A stretch of DNA of 64,000 bases, from the NCBI GenBank assembly GCA_023055505.1, contig JALIRH010000043.1, forward strand, positions 4,109,896 through 4,173,895. The letters run 5' to 3'. Position 1 is the stretch's first letter. The number at the start of each line of letters is the position of its first letter. The translations under genes and the position numbers were made by a program. The notes under the pieces are model-generated. The model ran no database searches, was not told where the DNA came from, and worked only from the letters and a program-made list of their open reading frames with translations. This DNA comes from Callipepla californica brunnescens (Eukaryota; Chordata; Aves; Galliformes; Odontophoridae). This document shows positions 21,529 to 33,500 of the stretch, in pieces.

Positions 21529-21558
21529 ATGGCGGCGGCGGCGGCCGGCAGCTGCCGG
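21529..21558 (+). CDS. TIMM44: TIMM44 exon 1: start of presequence
   Basis: The ATG lies in CAAAATGGCGG, with G at +4. The exon reads [10 protein letters not shown] before donor GTGAGT at 21559 and resembles the human MAAAALRSGWCR start. No in-frame upstream ATG was chosen because this one gives the expected length. Confidence 0.93.
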
Positions 21559-24500
21559 GTGAGTGCGGGGCGCGGGCGCTGCGGCCGCTCGGGGCCGGCT
21601 CCGCGGGTCCCGGCTGCGCCGCGAGGCTGCGATGGGGCGGCGGGGCCGCCGCCGGGGAGCGGGGCCGGGGGAGCCTAGATTGCTCGGGGCGGGGCGGGGC
21701 CGCCTCCTGTCCGGCTCCTCGGCAGTTCTGCCGCTCGGGGTCTCGGGCCTCGGGCTCTGCTCTTCCCGTCCGCTTCCTCGCTCGCTCCGCTGCCTTTCCG
21801 CGGCGGCGCGGCCGTCTGCACTGCGCCTGGTTCCTGTCGGGGTGGGGCGGAGGCTGCGTGCAGCTTTGGGCCCCGGAGGCTGTGGGTTCTGTGCGTTTCC
21901 TCAGCGGTCTCAGTTTGGAAGGTGCTTTGCCCTGTCTCGGACCGCGGTTGTGAACCGCTGAGAGGTTCGCACGGCGGTAGTCGTAGCGCTGCTCAAACGT
22001 GTTCACAAAGCTTTGTGCATGAACCCGTGGGGTTTCTCAGAAGCACTCAGATCTGCTCCCAGAGATGACTGTCCGTTTTCAGGATGCTCACCTTCTGTTT
22101 TTGTCTCTTCAGAACTGCTGTCACCTTGTGTGTGTGCTCACTTGATCTTGTTTTTGTTGCAGAAGTGCCTCATTAGTGGCGTATGGCTTATGCCTAGAAG
22201 ATACCTAGTTCCTGCCATTCACAGTGATGCTGTGTACAGAACAAGTGGGCCTGTCTCAGAGATCAACCAGGTTGGCTAATGACTGAAAGTTGAACTTCAG
22301 GCTGAACCCAGTTTCCCACTAGAGTACTGTGTCTGCTGGGTGTGTTCCCAAACAGCAGCAGTTCCAGGCTGAAAGTTTCACCTTTTCAAGATTCATGTGA
22401 TGAATTCAAGGATTTTTGAAGAGGTTGAATCTAAGTGCTCGAGGTCAGAAGTCGTGCTCTAGTAATTTTGCTTACCAGACTGTTTCAAGCTTGGTTAGTG
22501 TCAAACTGCCTCTTAATGGCTACGTAGAAGTATTCCACGAGGCATCAAATGTATGTTAGATACTTGGCTGTTTTGAGGAGAAGGTACTTCTTTTTCAAAG
22601 TAGTGATATAGTCACCAGAATATTTAGTACCTTAGAGGCGATGCATTACTTGGCTGAAATAAATCCTTCTGCTCGCTTTGATACTTGTTTAATTTCTCTT
22701 TGGATTCTGCAACACCTAACAATTTCCTTTAGTCTAGATGTTACTCTTCAGGAGGAAGAAAAGGTTTTATATCGGGTTTTGTGGAAAACATTAAACAAGA
22801 ATTAGCAAAAAACAAGGAGATGAAGGAAAGTATTAAAAAGTTCCGAGATGAAGCTAAAAAGCTAGAAGAATCTGATGCACTTCGAGAAGCAAGGAGGAAA
22901 TATGTGAGTCTTTCTCATGAAGTCCTTTGACATTTTCACTGCTTATTTGCTGAACTGCTTCTGTTTTTAATGTTAAATTGTAGTCTTCTTGCAAATGAAC
23001 TATTGAGTAGTTAGCATGCCTGTTTTTATGAGAAGTTCTGGTTGGCTGGAGGTACTGACTGTAAATGGTTGCCCTAGAGTGATTTTTTCTTGTGGAGGCT
23101 GCTCGCTGGACTTCCCAATTAACAAGTTGATAAAATATGGGGACATTACATTTAATGTTCATGGTGTTTTTTTAAATACGTCTTTTGCATTCTTTGAAGT
23201 CTGTTAAACAGCATTACTTGCAGTAATTAAATGCTTATGTTGGATACTCCATTAGTATTCACCCTAAGATAGATTTCAGCTATCTGAGAATGTGTTATAT
23301 TCTGATTTTTTTTTCTAGTAAGAATGTATTTTTCATTTGCAAAAAGTGTTAGGAAAATATAAATCAATTAATTCTACTTAGGCATGATCAATTGGAGCTC
23401 TTTTTTTGCCCTAAATTAGTGTTAATATGGTATCCCATGCCTTAAGCTATTTTTGAACGAGTATCTTTTGTTTTCTTAACTATATACAGCATGTTTTTTT
23501 TTTTCTTCTGCAGAAAACCATTGAATCTGAAACAGTGAAAACCTCAGAAGTAATTAAAAAGAAACTTGAAGAAATAACTGGTACAGTTAAAGAGGTAAAA
23601 TACAGCTGTGGAATCACCTTTCCTTAAGGGAGCTTGTCTCTGAGGTTCTCTGTGTATTTGAGTTATCATCTTTTCTTGTTTTTCTTGATGCCAGGTAGTT
23701 GCTATTTCATAGATTATCACTATTCCAGATGGTAAAGGATAGAGCTGTTACCAAAGCTGCAGCAATTAATGTATGACGGATTTCTGTGTTGATCACTGTG
23801 TGTTCTATAGCAGAGGCCTTTCCAGAGTATCCAGCAATACCTTTCACGTTTGGAGACTGAAGATGCTGCACGTAGTTCTTTCATTCTTTCGCACGTACAA
23901 AAGAGGATGATTGTATCTATGCAGATCGATTTTTAAGCAATTGAGCCTCTTGTAGGGTGGGACCAAGCACTGAAACTTATGCTCATTAACTTCATTTCTT
24001 GTTACATACTGAGCTTGTCCAGGCAGCAGATGTATTGGAGTGGTTGCTACACTTCGAGTTCTATCTCTTGAGTAAATTCTGTGGAATTTTCATTATAGTA
24101 TTTCAAATATGGAGAAAGATTAGGTGCGTGTAGCACCTGTAGAAGCTGACCTGCAGTGTTACACCATCTGAATTCAGGTGTTGCAAGACTGGGCTATTGG
24201 AGCAATCCTCAGTGGAGTGCAAGACCTTATATTCATTATGGAAGTGTGACCAGCAACTTGCACCATCCCTTTAAGCTCTTACATGTTAGATCCTGACTCT
24301 CGTATACACAGCCTAAATGATGCATATGAATATGTAAGACTGAGAAATACATTTGCTGTTCCTACTGGAAGATCTGAATAGTAGAGAGCTATCTCATCCT
24401 CTACTATCTCTTCCCTTAAGAAGTAGTAAATGATTGTTAAAGGAAAGCACTAGAATTTGTTAACTCTGTCATCAATGGTCCTTCTCTTTAAGGTCAGAAA

Positions 24501-27500
24501 AAATAGTTTCTGTATGTGTTAGTAGCAGCTATTACAGATGTGTGTTACTGTGAGCAGTCGGAATTGTTCTGCACAGAGGTATCGGCTGAATTCCAGCGTT
24601 AAGCCACTGTGTCCCAGTAAATCTCTCCTATGAGAGATATATAAACTATGTTCATCTGAGGATCGGTTAGTCCTATTGCATGTGCATTAGATCTTTAGCA
24701 TTCTTAAGAAAGATTGTAGAAAATGGGTTTTCACCTCTGTTTTTATGACTTTTTCTTCTCTGTTTAATTCCAGAGTTTGGATGAAGTAAGTAAGAGTGAT
24801 ATTGGCCGGAAGATAAAAGAAGGTGTGGAAGAAGCAGCAAAAACAGCAAAGCAGTCAGCAGAGTCAGTGTCAAAAGGAGGAGAGAAATTGGGCAAGACAG
24901 CCGCCTTCAAAGTTATTTCTCAGGTACAGACCTAAGTCCCACACCTCTCTGGGACCTACGGCTGCAGACAGAGATCATCTGAACGTGTGCTGAATATAAA
25001 ACTAGTTACTATATCGTTTTAACTTCAGTACAACCACCAGCTTGCTGTCCCAGACATAAATTGTTATGTAGAAGGCCTTGGTATTGCTGTCTTTGTGCAT
25101 ATGTATAAGCAAAGAAGCCTTTGTCGAGTAAGAGAGATGAGAATAATGCATAGTCTTATCTTTGTCTTTTTCCTTCAACAGAAGCAATTTTAATTTTCAT
25201 GGGAAAGATGAAGGAATGGTAAATGAACTTAATAGGATTGCTTTCCTTTCAGGGAGTAGAAACTGTTAAGAAGGAAATAGATGAAAGTGTTTTGGGGCAG
25301 ACTGGTCCTTACAAACGTCCAGAGCGTCTACGGAAAAGAACAGAATTCTCAGGCGAGAAGATTAAAGAGGAGCGAATATTTGAAGCTAATGAGTACGTAT
25401 TTTATGTAATTTTGGGCAGATCTTGATCAGATTATCCACATAAATGTTTTAAAACCACAAATCAGATAGAAATTCATGTGCTGAATTCACAAGTGGAGTA
25501 GGTAGATCTGAGATCAGTGTTCAGCTGTAAGTTTAAGATACTGAATTTTCTGATAGTGAAGCTGGCCATTCAGAAATGTAGAGTATGTACATAGTGTTCT
25601 AAGTGACTTGCATTTGTTTCATTTTTCTCAATTCTGATATCTTGCTATTGAGTTGTATTTGGCGGGACTAAGTCTAAGCTTCTTTGCTGTCTTCAGTGCC
25701 TTGCCTCCACAAAATCATGTATTTTTCATGTTGTGTATCAGTCTCAGTGCTACTGCATGCTTCAGTGATGAATATCAGAATGTCCATCTGTTTATTCTCT
25801 CTCACCTGTAAGTTACTTGCTCACAAGTTTCTGTCTTCTGTACTTTCTAGGGAGGCAATGGGCATGGTGCTGCACAAGGACTCAAGGTGGTATCAGCAAT
25901 GGAAGGATTTCAAGGACAACAATGTGGTCTTCAATAGTAGGTGTACCAGAGACAAAGTAGTAGCATTTTATTTTCTCTGATTGTATTCTTGCTGTGGGAT
26001 CTGATACCATTTGTGCAACTAGTCCCAGCAGAATTCTAATCACAGCATTGTTACTGTTATAGCTATTGCTGTGAAGTGATGTGAATGGGAAGTATGCATA
26101 GTTGACAAGACTGCAGCTTTTCTAAGTTGCTATCCTGCAATGGGGCATTGTCTTTGGTCAGTCTGACTCACTGTAAGTACCAGAACTTGCTTTCACAATT
26201 GCTTGAAGAACTCTAAATCCACCTTTAAGCTGTCAGGAGACCAGGACAGATGTAAGTGCATGTCATAGGGTATAGGTCAGGCAGGTCTGCTCCTGTGCTT
26301 GAGTCTCGTTTTCAGTGAGCTGATTTCTGTTGTCATCTGCTCAGGAGTCTGGAATGAGTGGGACTTTGCACCATTTATTTGCATAAAAAAAATAAATGAA
26401 AAATTCTAAAAATACTGAATATCTGTACTGCTGTGAGCAAAGACTTTTGATAGTTGTCTAGGTACTTATACTTGAGTGTGAAAAAGCCTGAGACCGGGAT
26501 CCTTTGACAAATGAAAGTAATTGCTTCAGGGCAAATTATGTGTTAAGGAACAAAGTGATATAAAACTGAAACATATAATTATGTTAGGACTGTATTTCTT
26601 CCCAGTTCCTTGGGAGGTGTTCAGGAGTGGGTTTTTACCTCCCTTCTGTTAGTTTGTCCAAGGAGATATTCACAGCTGTCAAAAACTCTTCACATGTTGC
26701 ACTCTCAAGTTCTGTGCCATCTGCACGAGCTGTTTGTGTATTCTGTCCTCTTTTGTGTATACTTCTGTGGTGTAGCAATTCAGTCAACACTCCAGATGTG
26801 GCTGCACTGAACTCTACAATTTACGTTCTCCTTTTGTGTATCCTCTGTACCAAGAACACTGCAGGTTGTTTTTGTTTTTTTGGACTGGTTTGTAGCATAA
26901 GCTTCAAGATTCCAGTTGTTATTAATTGACGTGGTGGGAAGAAGGTGCTTTGTACTGTAACTGTTATCTTGCAACTGTCTTCTGTGGTTCTGGTCTATCT
27001 AATTATGCCCAGAGATTGGACATGGAGCTGCTCCCTGGGGCGGAGGGCACAGCCCCAAGCTGCCAGAGCTCAGGGAGTGTTGAGACACCACCCTCAGCCA
27101 AAGGGTTTCAGTGGTGCTGTGTGGGGCCAGGAGCTGAGCTCAAGGGTCCCTTCCAACTGAGTTCTTGTGAAAGGAATCAATCCTACAGTTAACGATAACT
27201 ATAAAGAGATGAGAATGTTGCAAGAAGGTGAGGAGAAAGCTAGCTTTTGAAACTGAAACTTGTTAATCAAGAAAGAGATATAGAGGAGAACAGGCAGGTT
27301 TAATCTGCATCCCGTTGCTTGTGCTTCCTTCTACAGGAGCTCAGTGGAAGGACTCTATGCTAACATCTTTTCTTTATTCAGGGTTCTTTGAAATGAAAAT
27401 GAAATATGATGAAAGTGATAATGCATTCATTCGAGCATCCAGAGCTGTCACAGACAAAGTCACTGACTTGATAGGTAATGTTTCATCATTGCTGTGAAAC

Positions 27501-30500
27501 TGCACGTCTAACCTTCTGCCTCTGTTGCTGTTAGTGATGTCCTGCATGTGATACTAACCTCTGGAAAAGAGTTGCAAGCTTTTTAGTATTTTGTGTGGGC
27601 TGTTATTCAGAGTCATTCAGTGTAGCAGCCTTCTGTTGGCAGTGTGTTGGCAAATGCTTGTGTGGGGTAAAAATCTCAAGTCTAACCTAGTCTGTTTCAA
27701 GTTGACTCTTCCTTCCCTCTTTTATAGCCCCATCTTTTCACTTGTTTTCTGGCAACAGCTGTCATTCTGCTAGTCATGTTGAATTGTTTTATCAGGTGGA
27801 TTGTTCTCAAAGACAGAAATGTCAGAGGTTTTGACAGAAATTCTGAAAGTGGATCCATCCTTTGACAAAGATCGTTTCTTAAAGCAATGTGAGCGTGATA
27901 TAATTCCCAATGTCTTGGAGGTAAGGTTGCATGGAAGATTTTTCTTTGTTTTCTAATGATAAAAATTAAAAGCTGAGGCTGTATTTGCTTCTGCAGCACC
28001 CAGATTTGCACAGCACCCTTCGTAAAATAGTCTTAGGAATAGAAATTGCAGAATCACACAATGGCAGTGGTTGGATTTTGCCCTTTAGTTAAAAACCATA
28101 TTTCATCATTTAATAAGACAAGCAAAATTTCTTTTGACCTGGAAGACAACTGGTCTTCTTCCACAAGAAACAGCACGGGCATCAGTGGGATCACAGTGAC
28201 CTAGGTGAACAGACATTTCTGAGCTGATATCAGCTATTGGTGCAGGGAAGAGGGTGGGTGCACGTGCACTACTAATTATAAATGATTGTGACTGATCTGT
28301 AGCTACCTGCTAAAAAGAACAGTTCCTGACCAGTGGTTCAGGGAGGCTGTTTCTGGCACTGGTCAAGGAAGTGTCTGAAACAATGTTTTTAAAGACTGTG
28401 GTGTAAATAAACTCATGTGTTATGTTGCAAAGTGCCTACCTAAAAGATGTAGCTGCAGATGTGTATAGTTCCTCTGGCTGTCACAGTGTGTCAGAAAAGA
28501 CAGCAAAAGGAGGAAATTCAGAGGGGTTCCAACAGAAATTGTTCGGAGAGATTTGTATGAGGTTGGCAACACTGGGGCTTGAAGGGAAAAGAATGTTAAA
28601 TGAAAGCAAAGTTGTTTTTGTTCATCTTGAAGCCTAATGATATTGGAAGATCAAAGTGATGTGTGACTGACTGGTGTGTGTATCAGAAGTGTGGCTGGAA
28701 CTGTAATGTCTGTGGTGAAATTAGACCTCCCAGGATTTCTGAGTGGTGCATATTCTGGCAGTGGTTTAGGGTAGCTTGCATCTTAATTATCTGAAGATTT
28801 ATGTACATCTGCCTTAGTATGTGTTTACAGAAGGTCTTATTGATGCTCCTCTTAATTCTTCTTGCTCCTTTCCTACTTCAGGTTTTCACAAGATGCTGGA
28901 TTTAAAGCAGTTTGCTGCTGAAAGTGCAGATACTTCAGTTCTCTGATATGGCATGTATTTTTACATGCTTATATTTTATTGATTTTTTTTTTGTTGTTGT
29001 TTCTTTCTTAGGCTATGATATCTGGAGAGCTTGATATCCTCAAAGATTGGTGCTATGAGGCAGTAAGTAGAGTTACTGTCAGTACTGAAAATGTCTGACA
29101 AGGTTAAGATTCTTACTTCTAAGTGAGTGTGCTGTGCTTTCTTAGTTTGCGAGCTTTGTGGCCATTGTGGCTGTGATGTTGCTTACCTGCTTTGCCTCTC
29201 TGCTCCCCCGTTAAACGTGTTCATGCATAAAACACTAATGCAATCGGGTATGCACCGTGGACTCCTGGAGCAGAATGGATGTGAGAGGAATGCTGTTTAA
29301 AGAGAGAGAACCAAGAGCTAATGCTAAACTAGTCTAACTAGCTCCACTTCTTCGAAGCCCTTCTTGATTCAGTTGGACTTCAGAGTGGCCTGAGGGTTTG
29401 TGCACTGTTCTATACTGCTGATGACTTCAGAGTGAGTTAGGCCCTGGAATTCAGAAGTCTCTAGGATCTGATGAGTCTTTCAAGATCTCAGACAGTTCGA
29501 TTTTGTGGAGTTCAATCAAATTAGTGCTTAGCCTTAGAAAACTTGGTGCTTCTGCAGCACCAATTCACATGCTTCCGGTTTTATTTAACATGTGCTCAGT
29601 ATTGCTACGACTGCCTGATTTTCTTGGAACTGTTTTAGTGTCTTGACACTGGGCTGTTTTGGGGAGGTCTTGTACAAAACCAAGTGAACACACAGATCCC
29701 TCTTAACTTATTACAGCTTTTAAGGAGCCACTGGAGCCTGAAGCTATGGAGGAATGACAGGAAAGACAGTGGCTGTCTGTGATCAGCTGTGTTCTAGCAC
29801 AGCTGGGTGTGAAGAAACTACATCAATGACTGAGTTTGTTGGCTGTGTATTTTGGAAAACAGACTGGTTTGGGTTGAAAGGCACCTCTGGAACTCATCTG
29901 GTCCGATCAGCTGCTCAAGCAGAGGACTCGTAGAGGTTGCCCAGGGTCGTATCCAGGTGGCTTTTGAACATCTCTGAGATAGGGCATCCCACTTTGGTGC
30001 TCCCTCGCCTGCCCCATGAAGGAGTGCCTGCTGTAGTTTAGATGGATTCTCTTAGTTCCAGTTTGTGCCTTTTGTCCTGGCACTAGTCAGAATCCTGATA
30101 CAGGATGAAAAGGTGCAGAGACGTTTGAGCTGATCCTAAAAGGTGATAATTTTCTGCTTGCAGTCAGGCTGTCCCTGGAACTACTTTACAAACAAATCGC
30201 CACTGTGCAGACTCAGGTTTTTCTGAAATTGCAGCATAAATAACATGGATATCAGCCTGGATATCTGACTGCAAAAATTTATTAGTGAGATAGTGGATTT
30301 ACTTTTCTGCTGGTGTAGATTTTCATCATTGGATGCACTTCTTTGAGAAATGAGTATGAATTGGTTATCATTCAGTAATCATGTTATTGTCCTTATAACT
30401 TCACGAAAGCAGGTCTTTACCTGACAATAGCATTTGAACATGAAAGTGCATTTGTTCTCCTCACTCTGTTCCAAAATAATTCTGCTATATTCAGTGCTTC

Positions 30501-33500
30501 TTTAAAATCAAGAATGTAACTCCTTCTCGGTCACAGCCACCACCAGGGGGCTGCAAGTTCACGCACTGGGGAAGAGTCTTCTGTATTTAAATTTTTTGAG
30601 ATAAAGTTATTAACATTTTTGTAGCCATATTGCACAATACAAGAGTAAGATATTAAAGAATTCCCCTTATTTTCAGATCACCTTAATGTTTCAAGTCACT
30701 TTTGAGATCATACCATAGAATTCCTTTTGGATTTCTAGTGGGAAGTAATAGATTTACTGTGGCCTATAAAACATACAGACCCTTCTAGTGCTAGGTGGAA
30801 ATTAAGCTCATAAGGCCCATCCATAAAAACAGACCAGGGAGTAAATAAGAGTTCCAAAGTGAGAATCCAGAAGACTCTTAGAACAGAACCATGCTGAAAG
30901 TGTTAAGTTTGTGATACTGGTCATTAACGTGCTAGAGTACGAAGCAGTAAGGCAAGGAAACCAGCAGAACTGCCTGTGCCTGCTGTCCCCAGAATCCCTA
31001 TTCTATTATTCCTGCTCTACTCTAGTGACTTTGTCAGTATACTTCTGTCAAGTATTTACATTTGAATGCTTGCAGTGAAGGTTAGAAAATCAGTGTTGTC
31101 AGTCATGGTAGGGACTCCTCCTGTTTGCTTGGTAGCTGCCAAGAATGCTGTGATAATGCTGAAATTCAAATTGCAACAACAGTTCTCGATGCATAAATAA
31201 TGAAGCATATGTGCCTAAAAGCAGTCAGGAAGTGCTGGTGTGCCTGCAGTGTCTGGCTGGGCACAAGGAAAACAGCTTCCTACCCAAACTGTTTCTCCCT
31301 GTGTGCTGTCAAATCAGAGCTGCACATGCCTTGGCTATCAGGTGCCCTCCATTTGTGTATTCTCATAAATGGTGGATCTCTTGTTCTGTCCAGGGGAGAT
31401 GGGATTCTTAAGAAGAATTTGGTTATGTGAGGCCCAGAGCATTTGATGTAGCTTGTGAGGTATATTGCAAGACGTATGTGTTCAGTGTGTTTGCAGAAAA
31501 AGACTTGTATTCTCATATTTTTGGTGATTCTCTCTAAGCAGAAAATTCCTTTTTCTTTGACAGAGCAAGTTAAAACATGTAACACAAGTTTGTTGCTTCA
31601 TTTAGACTTACAGTCAGCTTGCTCATCCAATCCAGCAAGCCAAAGCCATGGGTCTCCAGTTCCACTCCAGGATTCTTGATGTAGACAACATTGACGTGAG
31701 TGTTCTTTTCAGTATTTTACCTTGGGGGTGAATTAGAAGCTCATGATTTCAGGGGTTTTCTTCTTTGCTCTGACTGTTTCACCTCACACTGTTCTATTTA
31801 CCATGTTTGCTAAGGGAGGAACGGATCACTGTTGCAGAAAGAAACGTGGGACAGATTTGGGGGAGTAATTTGCTATTAGGTGATGAAGCCTAAGTTACAG
31901 CATTGTGGTTTGCCTTCTCAGTGCCAGTGCACCTTGGTCTAAACCACCTGCAAAAACTGAGAAAGGCAAGTGCTTTCCACAGAGGGCTTTGTTGATGCTT
32001 TTTTGGGGTAATAACATAAGGTGCTTACATGACTCATGGTTGTGCAGTACAGGAGCAGTTGTCAGAGACCTAAGGGCTGCTCTGAATGGTTGTATGGGGG
32101 GTGATGACACTGCTGCCTTAAGAGCTGTGTTGGCAGCTGAGCACTCTGGCTAACGTTGGCATAGTCATTATGCTCTCGTATTCCTCTTTACTCAGGAGTC
32201 TGAAGTGTTACTGTTGTACTTAGCAGTAAGTCTGCTGTACTGCCTTCATTTAATTAGATCTTGGGTGTTATCTGTCACTGTACTTCAGGTTTCTTTATTT
32301 TGTTCAATGACAAAGGTGTGTCAGAAAGAAATGCCCACTTTTTATCAGATCTTTATATCCCATAATGATACCTGCTTCAAAGGATGAGTGTAAGTGGAGG
32401 AGGGGCTGTTGCACACTCACCCTTTGAAACACACGTGGAAGCTCCGGAAATATCTGAGGAGTGCCCTGCAACAAAAGATTGAAGAGTTTGCCTTCTGTAG
32501 CCCTGCAAAAGAGCAGTGGGAGCTGACTTGTTTGATGGGAGCAAGAAAATGGTTGACCCATTAAGACAGCTTCTAGGCTTATTATTTCTCATCCATCTAG
32601 GCTCAGAGGAAGTCATGCCTCTTTGGCCACTCTGGGCATTATCTATAAGCATGTGCCAAATGAGAAGTAAAAATTCTATGGAATTGACAGTTCTCCTGAA
32701 TATCCATCAATAAATAACACATTCTAACAAAGGCAAAGCTTTGGGAGTAATAAACGAGATGGCCTTTTCCTTAAACTTCTTATTTAAATCTGAAGTTTTT
32801 CTCTGTTACTAGAGTCTAGATGTCTTGGTTTCCTTGTAAACTGAATTACTTTTTTGGTGTAAGTAGGTAGGGTTGGTGCTGATTGGTATAGAACTCTGCA
32901 CTTATTCTGAGTGGTATCTGGAAAGACATTTTGTTATTAACTTGTCTTGGATGTCTATTTTTGCATAAAGTTTCTCAAGAAAATTACATTATCCTGGCTG
33001 AAAAACGACTGACATAGGATGTATTCAGTGCAATTCATATTGCATTCTCTGTGTTGCAAGAAAGGGGCATGAAAGGGTGATGATTGTTTAAATTTTTCAA
33101 TGCATTTCCCTAGAAAAAGTTTATGGGTATTGTGATGAGGGATCTTATCTGGAAAAATTGTTTACTGAGTCTGAAAATCAATACGTGAATGTTTTAAAGG
33201 AGTTCATGTTCTGCAAAGTTTTGAAACACTGAAATTAAAATTAAGTCTTTAAAATGTCAGTGTATGAACTCACATTCCATGCTTAAGGACTTTAATTTCA
33301 GGTGTTCAGCTGGAAGGCATTATCTTAGGGTGTCTTGGGTTGGAAAGATACCTTAATGACCATCTAATTCTAACGCCCCTACTGTGGGCTGGCTGCCCCC
33401 CACCGGATTCAACTGCTCCATCTGTGGTCTTGGGCACTTCCAGGGATGGGTTATCCACATTTATCTGGGCAGCCTCACCTGCCTCACTGCTCCTTCAGTA

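Larger units (their letters stand above)
21290..21960. promoter_or_regulatory. CpG-island promoter and first exon region of TIMM44
   Basis: The sequence changes abruptly to very GC-rich with dense CpG from about 21290 to 21960, spanning the TIMM44 start codon. No TATA box is apparent. Two CRE-like elements lie 40-75 bp upstream of the ATG. This is typical of a housekeeping promoter. Confidence 0.85.

Noticed and set aside
21485..22006. 173-codon minus frame and 132-codon plus frame in the CpG island
   Set aside because: GC-rich, stop-poor sequence over the TIMM44 promoter and first intron; the compositions (Arg/Pro/Ala runs) are those of chance frames.
22738..22903. Alternative start of TIMM44 exon 3 at the second AG (22737)
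   Set aside because: It would shift the frame out of the conserved SSGGRKGF...[11 protein letters not shown] sequence.
25382..25426. Extension of TIMM44 exon 6 into [11 protein letters not shown]
   Set aside because: It is intron read-through past the GTACGT donor; the next exon at 25851 restores [12 protein letters not shown] in frame.
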